Below, piece after piece: positions 24,600 through 34,691 of a stretch of DNA of 64,000 bases (position 1 is the stretch's first letter; each line of letters starts with the position of its first letter). The DNA is from Theropithecus gelada (taxonomy: Eukaryota; Chordata; Mammalia; Primates; Cercopithecidae): contig NC_037683.1 of NCBI RefSeq assembly GCF_003255815.1, forward strand, positions 77,931,440-77,995,439, given 5' to 3'. A model generated the notes under the pieces. The model saw only the letters and a list, made by a program, of their open reading frames with translations. It did no database searches and had not been told where the DNA came from. The position numbers and the translations under genes are program-made.

Positions 24600-25060
24600 T
24601 GAATTCAGCTTGACCTTCAAAAGAGAAACTGACCACATCTCACCCCCTCTGTTTCCCCTAAGCCGTTGGCATCTCTCATCCAGATTGTTGTAATAGCCCC
24701 TAACCAGACACATCTGTCCTCCTCCTGTTTTCTGCACAGTAATCAGAGTGAATCTTTTATAAGATAAACCACTTGCTTTCCTGCTCACACACTTCCAGTG
24801 GTTCACCATTGCGAGGAAAGCAAATCCGGAATCTTCATGTGCTTGAAGGCCTCACACGGCCTGACCTCTGGCAGTTTCTCCAGCCCCACATCCCGTACCC
24901 TTCCTCTTGCTCCCTTGCTTACTCCTCTCCAATGACTATTTTCAGAACCCATCAGTTTGTTTCCTTGGTAGATTTCATGTCTTTCTGCATATCTTGCTCC
25001 ATCACTTCATTCAGGTTTCAGCCCAGAATGTCCAGTCTACAGAGGCCTTCCCTGACCTCC
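24600..25060 (+). repeat. L2-type LINE, 3' half
   Basis: CAGAGTGAATCTTTTATAAG, ACACTTCCAGTGGTTCACCA, GAGGCCTTCCCTGACCTCCA and GTTTCAGCCCAGAATGTCC follow sense L2 text in order. The 162-codon antisense frame at 24321-24809 overlaps it. Confidence 0.65.
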
Positions 25061-25715
25061 ACATCTAAAATAGCATGTGGGGAGCATGTAGATAGAGGTG
25101 TGCATCATTCCTACAGAGTCTGACTGAACTCTCTGGAAAGAGTGAGGACCGAAAAAATGACAGTGGAAGAATGGGAAGAGGAAGAGAAACCAGGGAAGGA
25201 AGTCAGAATCAGGAGAAAGAGCAAAGGGAGGTATCCTCTCTTAGCAAGGGATACTGAGTTCAGGGACTCCCTGGGTCAAGATCATCTCATTCAGGATCAG
25301 AAAGTTACCATGACAGTGCCCCCATTCTGAGAACCAGTGGTGATCATCAAGGGAATGGTGACAGGGCCCTGGGACCACTGTGTGTGTGCTTAGGATGCAG
25401 ATGGTGAAGAATGATGAGCACCATGCTTTATTTTTGTCAACTGCAGACATTCATGTTACTAGGCCAGGATGGAACCAGGTGACAAACCTGCAGGGGAGGG
25501 GACAGTGAAAACCAAACAGAAGTGGTCCATTCCGTTTTATTGCTTCAATCTCTACTCCAACAAAGACCACTTTCCCTAAAGGGCGTGGTGTCAGAATATA
25601 CACAGTGGTGACAAGGTATGCTAGAGACTTTTCCAGAGAACTTGGCTACCCAGGTTCTTTCCCTCCTAGAACAAGCTCTGAATGACAGGCTTCGGGCTAG
25701 AATATAAAAGAGTCA
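25061..25715. other. Intronic sequence, nothing specific recognised
   Basis: No supported repeat or exon. A short purine-rich stretch lies near 25150-25230. Confidence 0.5.
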
Positions 25716-26030
25716 GGCCAGGCACGGTGGCTCACGTCTGTAATCCCAGCACTTTGGGAGGCCAAGGCGGGTGGATCATGAGGTCAGGAGATCGAGACTG
25801 TCCTAGCTAACACGGTGAAACCCTGTCTCTACTAAAAGTACAAAAAAAAAAAAAAAAAAAAAAAAATTAGGCGGGTGTGGTGGTGGGCGTCTGTAGTCCC
25901 AGCTACTCAGGAGGCTGAGGCAGGAGAATGGCGTGAACCCAGGAGGTGGCGCTTGCAGTGAGCCAAGATCGCGTCACTGCACTCTAGCCTGGGAGACAGA
26001 GCAAGACTCCATCTCAAAAAAAAAAGAAAA
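25716..26030 (+). mobile_element. Alu element, Y-type, full length
   Basis: GGCCAGGCACGGTGGCTCAC starts it. GGAGATCGAGACTGTCCTAG, AACACGGTGAAACCCTGTCT and GAATGGCGTGAACCCAGGAG are Y-type. The linker has a long A-run (25842-25865). It is the nearest full sense Alu upstream of the exon at 32225. Confidence 0.95.
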
Positions 26031-26119
26031 GTCATAAGACGGAGAGAAGTGTGTTAGCCTGTGCAGTGTAGTGTGGTGTGGACACAAGGAAAAAGTTGAG
26101 GATGGGCTATTTTATGAGC

Positions 26120-26310
26120 CAGTGTAATGTAATGTCTGAGAGCATGATTTGGGATTCTAACACACCGAAATCCAAGCCTGACATTTAGTAGCTGTGTAAT
26201 TTATTTTAGATTTCTCATCTCTACAATGGAAGTCACAATAGTATGTACCCTACAGAGTTGTGAGGTACACAGTATCCAACACACTGTAGAGATTGGTGTA
26301 TATTTATTTA
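26120..26310 (-). repeat. MIR SINE
   Basis: ACATTTAGTAGCTGTGTAAT, TTTCTCATCTCTACAATGGA and ACCCTACAGAGTTGTGAGGT follow the complement of MIR. Confidence 0.75.
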
Positions 26311-26457
26311 ATTGAAATGCAGTCTTTAAAAGTGTTTCCTGTTGACTGTGCACATCCAGCCCTTTTCTGTGGGATTCAGCCGCACGATGCTCTCTCCTTC
26401 CTGACCTGAAACAAACCATCATATGGTAGTGGTTTTAAAGTGCATTGTAATAGTATC

Positions 26458-26882
26458 TGTATCAGTCGGGGTTCTCTAGAAAAAGAGACTCACCAAGATA
26501 AATATCTATATATTATGTGTGTGGGAGTGGGGAGAGAATAATTTCAAGAAATTGGCTTCTGAGATTATGGGGGCTGACAAGTCAGAAATTTGTAGGGCAG
26601 GCCAAAAACTCTTGGGCAGGAACTGATGCTGCATTCCAGAGGCAGAATTTATTCTTTTTTTAAGTGAAACTTTAGTTTCTTTTGCTCTTCAGGCCTTTCA
26701 CTGATTGGATGAAGCCTGCCCAGATTGTAGGGGATAATCTTCTGTTTTTAAAGTCAACTGACTGTAGATGTTAAGCCCATCAACAGAATTCCTTCACAGT
26801 ACAGCAGTCACACACCTAGATGAGTGATTGAATAACTGGATACTAAAGTCTAGCACGTTCACACCTAAAACCAACCATCACA
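26458..26882. mobile_element. LTR-like interspersed repeat (about 425 bp, TG...CA)
   Basis: It begins TGTATCAGTCGGGGTTCTCT and ends AAAACCAACCATCACA. Inner phrases such as TCACTGATTGGATGAAGCC match a common repeat I know by text but cannot name. No clear target-site duplication is left. Confidence 0.6.
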
Positions 26883-27039
26883 GTAGTCACACCTCACAGC
26901 TCATATGGGCTCTCAAAGAAGGGGAGACGAAGTGCCTATGAGACTGTGGGCATTTATGGTGGAGCCCCTGTAAGAGTTTCCTATTGCACCAAGACCAAGA
27001 GCCTTACTGGGGGCTGCAGGGTGACCTCAGACCTCATTT

Positions 27040-27425
27040 CTTACTTCTGTCTCAGTGTTATACCCCACCCGGCCATGCTGACCTCCTTGAAATTCCCTCC
27101 TTCTGGAACTCTCTTCCTCTTCATCCTTAGCTAATTTCTCCAACTCCTCAAGTCTTTCCTCAAATATCTCTTCACAAAAAGGTCAAAATTCTCCCCATCA
27201 CTCCCAATCTCATCTACCTTTATCTTCTTTTTGTTTTTTCCATAGCACTTGCCACCTTCTCTACAATTTACTTAATTTACCGCTTATTATCTGACTTCTC
27301 TAGAATGTAAACGTCTCTGAATGAGTCTTTGTTTTGATTGCTGTTGTATTTCCGGCTCCTAGAACAGTGCCTGGCATATGGTTGAGGCCCAAGAAATATT
27401 TGTTCGACAAATGAATGAGAAGGAT
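27040..27425 (+). repeat. L2 LINE, 3' end
   Basis: TTCCTCAAATATCTCTTCAC, CATAGCACTTGCCACCTTCT, CTAGAACAGTGCCTGGCATA and AAATATTTGTTCGACAAATG follow L2 to its terminus. This is one of the clearest L2 copies in the window. Confidence 0.85.
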
Positions 27426-27429
27426 AAAT

Positions 27430-28265
27430 CAGGGCAGAGCTGCTTTGGAACCAATGGAGTGTGGTTAGGGCAGCTGAGCTGAATGATTTCAGGAACGCCG
27501 TTCACATAGATTACGATGTGAACAAAGGTCCTTGGTGTCATGCAACACAGCAGTCCTTTGAAATAGGTGAATTGACAATCAGTGGTTTCAAATTCCATTT
27601 TTTTCTCCAAAGAGCAGTCAAGACTTTGTAAAGGGCAAGTCCTCTGCTCTCTGCTAAGAGCAGGTAATAAACTAGATTGCAATTTTTTAACCTTTTTTAT
27701 CCCTGTGAAAGAAAATACAATCCAAGTTGTTAAGAAATGAGCCTCATTTAACCATTTTTTATTATGAAGTCTGAAGAAAGTCAGATGTGTTATATAGGAA
27801 ATTTAATAGTTTTTTTTGTGTGTGTATGGCCCTAGGCTTAATGGTTACTTCTCACAGGAGATAACACTAAACTTTTAAGGTCCAAATGTCCCAAGGAGGC
27901 ATCTTAGAAAATTGCCAAGATATTTTATGATGATAACAAGCTACAAAACATGACACATTCATCCATGCATAAGTTGGAACGTAACCTTCCCAGTATCTCC
28001 AAGTCCAATGACTTGCAGACATTCCTAGGATTTGTAGGTATCCTCTCCTCCCGTGACTTTTCCTAGTATCTGCTAACTATAGAGGCCCAAAGTCACTACT
28101 TCAGAAAGATCTTTATTAGTCACAGCTAATCAAGGAAGATGAGATAACAAGGTTTCTGTTCGTACATTAAAAAATGCTAGGTTTTTATAATTCGCTGTTT
28201 CCACAGTTCATTTCCTCTTTCCATAACCAGAAAAATCTTACTCTCTCCTCATAAAATTTCTTAGA
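27430..28265. other. Intronic sequence, nothing specific recognised
   Basis: No supported repeat or exon. Confidence 0.5.
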
Positions 28266-28267
28266 GA

Positions 28268-28417
28268 CTAGTGGCTCCAAAATTGTAATTCCCAGACCAA
28301 TAGAAGCATCATCACCTGGGAACTTAGAACTGCATCGCAGACCTACTGAATCAGCAGCTCTGGGTTGGGACACTGCAGGTGATTCTGATACATCCCCAAG
28401 ATTGGGAACCACAGGTG
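28268..28417. repeat. MER5A-like hAT element
   Basis: AGCATCATCACCTGGGAACT, AGACCTACTGAATCAGCAGC and CAGGTGATTCTGATACATCC match MER5A-type text. The terminus reads GGGAACCACAGGTG. Confidence 0.7.
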
Positions 28418-28489
28418 AAGACCCTCCCTCCTGTCCTTGAAAAATTTCCCTCTATCTTCTTTATTCCTAACAGCTAAGAAGATGTTGGT

Positions 28490-28531
28490 GGCAACAGAGC
28501 AAGACTCTGTCTCAAAAAAAAAAAAAAAAAA
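28490..28531 (+). mobile_element. Minute 5'-truncated Alu insertion with perfect 11-bp target-site duplication
   Basis: Only the last 24 bases of Alu (GGCAACAGAGCAAGACTCTG then TCTC) and a poly(A) are present. AAGATGTTGGT flanks it exactly at 28479-28489 and 28532-28542. This is a complete retrotransposition event, not the remains of a full Alu. Confidence 0.93.
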
Positions 28532-28544
28532 AAGATGTTGGTAA

Positions 28545-29772
28545 AATATACATTATGCAATTTTTTTTTAAATAAATAGTTGGGCTTCTTATTCCAAATA
28601 TAAAACTATGTTACATTGAAAGACACCCCTCCCAAGAGATTCTGCTGTGTGCCTCCTGCCTCACCCTTTAGATCATTCCTGTACTAGAGAATGCTTAAAA
28701 ACCTTAAGGGATCTGAAAGCCCCTTTCCTGGTCTGAAGATCTGGGAGGGATACTACACTTCCATATCATGACTGCATTTCTTTGCATATGGCTCTCCTTT
28801 GGAAATTTAACTTAAGGTTCCTAAGCTTGTTCAATTTGAGAAGCACTTTCTAGAACCATGCCTAATCCCAGAGAAAACCAAATTAACTCTCACCACAAAG
28901 TTGTATGGACTCACACTGTTGGAAAACATGAATATTTAGTGAAGCTAAGAAAGAATTGCCTGCCTTTGATGCCAGGAGTAACCCTAGCCGTGAAATTCCT
29001 TGCAAAGACCTCATTGGTACTGATAACTGTAAAACCCTAGAGTAGTTGGTAATAGAAAGCAGAGAAGCATCCATGTCTGCCCTTAGTAAAACATATGGAC
29101 CCCAGATCATATTTTAATGATGGAAGATAAATTAAAAGTGATCACCAGAACTCATTCCAAACCTTGAAATTTTTTTTCCAGTTTTTCTTACATGCCATGT
29201 GTTAGGTTAGTACCAAAATAACAAACATACCTTCCAAAGGTCCTGAAAGAGTTAGGCACTAATACAGACAGTCCTGGTCAGAGATTGCAATGTGCCACAG
29301 CTGAGGAAGTTACAACAAAGTTATGTCTCAGTCACTACCTGTGTTAAATGTCCCTTCCTTACGTTTAGGGTCACTGTGCCACTTTCATATTCTTGGGCTA
29401 AGATCTGGGCATGTGTTTGTCTCTTTATGAAGCTTTCTGAGACCCAGGAAATACTTCTTTCTAAATAGTAACTTACTGGTGTATGTGTGTGTTTGTCTTT
29501 CTTTCTGATCAGAATTTGGTCATTGTCATTGCCAGCGGTGTGCTGGTAATGTTTAGCAACCAGCTCTTTAGATGAAAAAGCCTATTTGTAGAATTACCAA
29601 TTTCCATGGTATAAATACTTTCACTATGACTGATTTCAAGCTGTCAGTCTGTCATCATTGCATGGAAGGTTTGGAAAAGATGCACAAAATTAACACCTCA
29701 GATTGGTGCAAGCCAGCTTTGGTACATCATTGGAATATAGAAAATTTGGAAAGTGTTATGCGCGTGCCTAAT
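28545..29772. other. Intronic sequence, nothing specific recognised
   Basis: No supported repeat. The 67-codon frame at 29572-29775 has no recognisable protein. Confidence 0.5.
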
Positions 29773-30218
29773 TGAAGAGACTACCCAATCAGGCTAAGTG
29801 TGAGCAGTAAGGCTGTTTCTTCACTCGGGTGCGAGCGAGCTGTCTGTAAAGGGAGTCAGCGAGGGGTAGTGGGAGTGGAACTGGTTTTATAGGTTTGGGA
29901 TAGGTAGTGGAAAGTTACAGTTAGGGGCAGTTTTTTCAGGCAGGGGAAGAATGTCACAAGGTGCATAGTCACGAGGTGGAGGGAGGTCGCAAGGCCTAGT
30001 ATCAAAGGTCGATTGATTCTTTAGGGTAGGGCGGGAACATATCTGAATGGTGGAATGTTGCAGGGTCTGTTAATCAGTGAAGGCAGGAACTAGCTGTTTC
30101 TTCTTCTTTAGTGGTTCTCCTGTTGCTCCAGCCTTTGTGACTCCAGGAGGCCTGTACATGTGGGTCACAGGGGTCACAATGGCTCCACCATGGTGTAGCC
30201 CATTCAGAGGACCTTACA
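29773..30218 (-). mobile_element. Solo-LTR-like element, antisense
   Basis: On the minus strand it begins TGTAAGGTCCTCTGAATGGG and ends ...GGGTAGTCTCTTCA, with retroviral-LTR-like terminal bases and a CG-bearing stretch (CGGGTGCGAGCGAGC) near the end. No internal retroviral sequence adjoins it. The family is not assigned, and no target-site duplication was found. Confidence 0.5.
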
Positions 30219-30309
30219 GAAAGCAGAAGAAAGGATTTTAAAAAAGGGAAGGAAATAAGTTTGTAATAGTGCTACTGAAAGCAAAACTCAGTTTTAATGT
30301 TCAATTACA

Positions 30310-30830
30310 TTACTTTCTGATATTTTATCTACATATTTTTATGTAATTATCATTTTGTGTATATATATATAAAACTTTGAGTTTTGCTTTTATGTTCATA
30401 AATATCATTTTAACGGTTACATAATATTCCATCAAATTGAGGTAAAATAATTGATTAGCCCTACTTGTAGACATTTAAGACATTTTAAGTTACATTTTCT
30501 GATTAGGTATTGCTATATATAATGCTATTTATTATTATATATATGTGTGTATTTTGGGGGGGGTAAAAATCTTCTTTAAAATTTCTGGCTATTTCCTTAA
30601 GACAAGTTCTAGAATCAAATTATTTCAATTCTGGACCTTGAAAAACATATTTCCACATACCATCTAGACTGTAGCAATATTCACTCCTATGAACAGTGTG
30701 AACAATGCCTCTCTCACTGTACCTTCACTACTACTGTTTTTTTTTTTTATGTTTTTGATAATTCAGCAAGTAAAAAGACATTTTAACATTTCACTTCTTT
30801 GCAAGTGTGCCAAACATTTTTCACATTTAT
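30310..30830 (-). mobile_element. Old L1 (L1M-type) 3' region
   Basis: ACATAATATTCCATCAAATT, AGACATTTAAGACATTTTAA and TGTGAACAATGCCTCTCTCA follow antisense old-L1 text. It is heavily diverged. Confidence 0.5.
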
Positions 30831-30889
30831 TGTCATTTCTGTTTCTCCTTTTTTTCTTTTTTAACCGTTTCTGTTCATGTCAAAGCTTT

Positions 30890-31336
30890 ATCCAACGTCT
30901 CCTTCCCATTTCCACCTCCCCACCTTTCATCCCTGGTTTCATCTATTTCTCTTCCCCAGGCCCCAGGCCCCACGCTCACCCTACTTGACTCTTACTTCTC
31001 CGCACAACATCCAGGCACACCGCAGGGTAGGCAGGGTCTTCCCCCATAGGTCTGCACAGCTTATCCTCACTTCTTTCAAAGCTTTTTATGAATGCCATCT
31101 CCAAGAGGCTTTCCTATATCCCCTATCTAAAGTCACCATCCCTTACTCCTACTCACTGTCTCACTTCTCTGCATCACTTTTCTCCATAGCATTTATCACC
31201 ATATGAGGTTGTATATATTTTATTTGTTCATCATCTGCTTCCCCATCTAGAGTCTAACTTTGACAAAAGCAGTCAGCATTCCTAGGGTCTAGAGAAGTAT
31301 GTAGCAAACACTCAATAAATGTTTGTTGACTGCATA
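30890..31336 (+). repeat. L2 LINE, 3' end
   Basis: CCAAGAGGCTTTCCTATATC, CTCCATAGCATTTATCACCA and AACACTCAATAAATGTTTGT follow L2 text to its end. C/T-rich open frames across 30807-31206 are by-products. Confidence 0.8.
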
Positions 31337-31339
31337 AGC

Positions 31340-32189
31340 ATACTCTAGCTCTATATCTAAAGGTTTAGTCTTTTTATAAAATCAATTTATACACGCACTC
31401 TTTAAATACCAAAGATGATTACCATTTGCAATATTTGTAACAAATATATTTCTAGATTGCTTTTAAGGTATTATGTTTTTGTACAAGCAGGACGTTAATA
31501 TTTTTATGTCACTAAATCTTACATTGTGTTTTTTTCCATTTCAATTACACTTAAAAAATTCTTATTCATTAAAAGATCAGACAACTTTTCACCTACAGTT
31601 TATTTTAGCATTTTTTATTGTTTGACTTTTTTTACATGTAACTCTTTAATATCTAAGACTTAAATTGTTCTGTTTTTATGTAACTTACTGTTGGAGTTTT
31701 GTTGCTGTTAATCACACTGTTTTATCTTTGAATCATGTTCCATAATATTTTAAAATTTAACCCGAGTATTTTCCCTTCATGGAAAATCTATAGGAGTTAA
31801 ATCTCGATGGGCATTTCTTAATCATCTCCGGGATGTTTTCATGACAGTGTTTCTATTTTAAAAGCACTTTCCAAGATGAATTAAGTCTACTTGAGTTTGT
31901 TGTTGTTATCGCTACAAGTTCTGATAAGATATAGAACAAATAAAAGGAAGTATAATAGGAAGTTGAGTTCCCGTAAGTGGAAATATCAAGGACTGAAGTC
32001 AAATCCGCCTCTAGCCACATTTTTCCAGAAGCTCTTGCCAGGTGTTAGGATTGGAGAACTGACCCTTTTATTGACACTCTGTTAAGACTCTGTGCCTTAC
32101 CCGTAGTTGCTACTTGATAAATTTTTGTGGGTTGAGTTCCACTGATAGAGCATGATGCCTTCCCAGGAAAATATTCCAAGGACTAGCTT
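31340..32189. other. AT-rich intron before the exon
   Basis: T-rich sequence, possibly worn L1 around 31380-31760, but not clear enough to call. Nothing else is recognised. Confidence 0.4.
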
Positions 32190-32224
32190 TCCTTATCAAT
32201 GTCTCTTCCGTTTTCTCCTCTTAG
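32190..32224 (+). promoter_or_regulatory. GLIS3: Splice acceptor and pyrimidine tract of the first GLIS3 exon
   Basis: The tract TCTCTTCCGTTTTCTCCTCT runs directly into TAG. CTTAT, with its A at 32195 (30 bases from the exon), fits the yUnAy branch-point pattern. Branch-point use is inferred. Confidence 0.85.
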
Positions 32225-32369
32225 TTGCGGTCCAGCACAGAGCTCCATCCAGACCTGCTCACGGATTGCCTCAGCGTGCAGCCCCTGCAGCCGGCCACTT
32301 CCCCTAGAGATGCTGCTGCTGAAGGGACCGTGGGACGCTCCCCAGGACCTGGGCCTGACCTCTATTCAG
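32225..32369 (+). CDS. GLIS3: GLIS3 internal coding exon (C-terminal region, just after the zinc fingers)
   Basis: This 145-bp exon encodes 48 full codons plus one base, reading LRSSTELHPDLLTDCL and ending ...GPDLYS. I recognise it as the stretch that follows the fifth C2H2 finger of GLIS3. GLIS3 is a nuclear Krüppel-like transcription factor acting in pancreatic beta cells, thyroid and kidney; loss causes neonatal diabetes with hypothyroidism. What is seen: a pyrimidine tract and TTAG immediately before, CAG|GTAAAG at the end, no stop in frame, and a GC- and codon-rich island in AT-rich intron. The segment is rich in Pro, Ser, Ala and Gly with no folded domain, as expected for the transactivating C-terminal region. 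The entry phase (0) is inferred from the protein, because the upstream exon is outside the window. The exit phase (1) fits the exon at 51494 exactly. Not seen: zinc-finger residues, start codon. GLIS1 is the nearest relative but should diverge here. Confidence 0.92.
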
Positions 32370-32375
32370 GTAAAG
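32370..32375 (+). promoter_or_regulatory. GLIS3: Splice donor (CAG|GTAAAG)
   Basis: The exon ends CAG and the intron begins GTAAAG, close to consensus but with A instead of G at +5 and G at +6. The donor is good but weaker than the one at 51663. This matters for possible read-through into the intron. Confidence 0.88.
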
Positions 32376-32489
32376 ACAGCAAAGGCAGAGCCAACCACAG
32401 CTACCCTTCTTTAGGCCTTTTATTCTGGTTGAAAGGAATGCTCCCGTGAGAAAAAATTTTCCTAAGATCATCTGTGTTGTTCTTTATCA

Positions 32490-32590
32490 ATGGGCTGCAA
32501 ATTGCTCTCCACCCCTTCTGATTCCTGAGCTAGGTGTGGCAGCAGATTGTTTTTTCTCATGAAGAAATAAAATAAAATAATGCATTACCT
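32490..32590 (+). repeat. Divergent local duplication, copy 1
   Basis: It carries TCTGATTCCTGAGCTAGG, TGTGGCAGCAGATTG and a T-run then GAA. The same order recurs at 33150-33250. Confidence 0.75.
32566..32576 (+). terminator. GLIS3: Overlapping AATAAA polyadenylation hexamers just inside the intron
   Basis: Two AATAAA hexamers share one base at 32571. They lie about 200 bp after the donor at 32370 and about 120 bp after the stop reached by reading through it (32447-32449). Use as a poly(A) signal is hypothetical; the motif is frequent in AT-rich DNA. Confidence 0.3.
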
Positions 32591-33149
32591 CTTTTAGTTG
32601 TGGACTTCTGCCAGAAATTCAGTGCACCCAACCCTCACAGGTATGTTAAATTTACTCACTTGATTTAGAGTCGAAGGAAATGTTTCCTCCTTAAGCAGGT
32701 AGCAGGCTGCATGTGGATTTCTTAATGAAACAGTTGTCATTTTATATTTTAAAAGGAAGCCCCAGGTCTCTAAGGAAATTTTCATAACAGCAGACCAACT
32801 TGTAAGAATGTTCATTTATGTTTGCCAACCGTTGTGGGAAAGGAGATGGGATGACACTCCCAGACCAGCTTCCATCTGCCTAGGTTTCAATAATAGGTGA
32901 CTATATTTGGAAAATTACATGTATGTAGTAAAAAAAAAAAAAAAAGAAGAAGAGATTAATATGCCATAAGGAAGTTATTTTTCTTTTAGTCAGCCTGGAT
33001 TTTTATGCATTTTCTACTCTCTGTAATGGTGATATACTTATGCAAACATAATTAGTGATTGTCCTTACATATGGAACGCTCTTACAGTCATGCTATGAAG
33101 ACGAAAAACAAGATTTACCAGCTTCACATTCCAGACAATGAGAATTTTC

Positions 33150-33250
33150 TATTTTCTGTGGGTTGCAGATACCACCCCCACCCCCATCTGATTCCAGAGC
33201 CAGGTTTGGCAGCAGACTGTTTTTTTCTTTTGAAAAGTATGAATAAGCCA
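33150..33250 (+). repeat. Divergent local duplication, copy 2
   Basis: TCTGATTCCAGAGCCAGG, TTTGGCAGCAGACTG, then a T-run and GAA. It lies about 660 bp downstream of copy 1, in the same orientation, with similarity extending a little on both sides. Confidence 0.75.
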
Positions 33251-33264
33251 TTATAATTTAAAAT

Positions 33265-34365
33265 TTACAGATGCATTGCAGTGGAATGGGAGAAAGACAT
33301 CCTTGTATAATGTTTTACACTTGACAGTTCCCAGTTCATTCAGATGCAAGGAGAAAAGGCAGTAAGCAAATATTTCGAGAGCATCAGTCATCAAAACTGG
33401 GCCTTAATAATGGCCCATTGGACCTTTATCAGTTGCTTTAAGCACTTACTGTTAGGGACAACATAGCCTCTGCTTTTTGAGACACAGGGAGATGAGATTA
33501 AGAAGCGTTGACCAGTCTTACAGAGGTTTCAGGTACGGGTGCATATACACACATCAAATATATCAATGTGCAGTGTTACCAACACATACATAAATATTTT
33601 GTATTAGATATATATGTATATGAAAAAGCATGACTAGCTTTTGTTTTTGTATGTCTGATTTGTTCAATATTTGATATATAAACATTTATTTCAGCACATT
33701 AAATTAACAAACAATTTTAAGCAGCCTGTAAAGCATTCCCCTACTACTTTAGTTCATAAATCTATGATCTTACTAAGACCTGGAACCCAGTAGTCAACAG
33801 TCAACGCTAACCAGAAATGACTGAAAAATGGTCTAACATCCAATATAAACGGTTTCTAGTGATGGGCTGGTCTGGCTATATTGAAACCTCTCGGCAATGG
33901 GTTTGGGAAGCAATGCTATCCATATCTATGGAAAACATTAGCACCTTTGTTGTATGTAGCATACAGCATATGGCTCATTTTCCAAACCGTCACATTTGTC
34001 TTGGTGTCTGTTTTTATATGTCTGGTAGTGTTTTTAAAGTTTTAGAGTTTTAAATATTTTAAGGTTCAGCTTGAAATGTTTTTGTCATTCCAAGCAAATG
34101 TCCACTTTTTGTCCATGACTCTTTTCTATATTTGGTCCTCAAAAAGATGGTCCTCTGGAATTTGAGCCTCCGGCTGTGGTACGTTTGCCTCCTAAGGGGC
34201 AAGGATACCTAAGTTGCTCCAGCCATCAGTGGAGCGTCTTCAGGTTGACCCACATTTTCTGTAACTCTGCGAGCACTTGAAACACTCAGATGACCATCTT
34301 GCTCAACTTTGTTCCCAGAATTTTACTTCTCCAGGTAGCTTATCACTGTGAAAGTTTACCCCTCT
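33265..34365. other. Intronic sequence, nothing specific recognised
   Basis: A short TA-rich run lies near 33590-33625. No supported transposon or exon. Confidence 0.5.
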
Positions 34366-34377
34366 CTACTTCTTTCC

Positions 34378-34679
34378 TTTTTTTTTTAAATTGAGATGGA
34401 GTCTCACTCTGTCAACCAGGCTGGAGTGCAGTGGCATGATCTCAGCTCACTGCAACCTCTACCTCCCAGGTTCAAGCAATTCTCCTGCCTCAGCCTGCCT
34501 AGTAGCTGGGATTACAGATGTGCAACCACCACACCTGGGTAATTTTTTGTATTTTTTCAGTAGACACTTGGTTTCACCGTGTTGGCCAGGCTGGTCTCGA
34601 ACTCCTGACCTCAGGTGATCCACCCACCTCGGCCTCCCAAAGTGCTAGGATTACAGGCATGAGCCACCGCGCCCGAGCC
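34378..34679 (-). mobile_element. Alu element (S-type), antisense, with perfect 12-bp target-site duplication
   Basis: A poly(T), GAGTCTCACTCTGTCAACCA and GCCACCGCGCCCGAGCC at the far end mark a full-length antisense Alu. CTACTTCTTTCC occurs at 34366-34377 and 34680-34691. It is 2.0 kb after the exon at 32225, opposite in orientation to the Alu at 25716. Confidence 0.97.
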
Positions 34680-34691
34680 CTACTTCTTTCC

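Larger units (their letters stand above)
1..32224 (+). other. GLIS3: GLIS3 intron, 3' part, upstream of the first visible exon
   Basis: Everything before the acceptor at 32223-32224 is read as intron, because no other exon with matching phase, splice sites and GLIS3 protein was found. The preceding zinc-finger exon would have to lie upstream of base 1. The intron is AT-rich and loaded with interspersed repeats, listed separately. Confidence 0.85.

Noticed and set aside
24321..24809. 162-codon antisense frame
   Set aside because: It overlaps an L2 fragment, has no known domain and no promoter or splice support.
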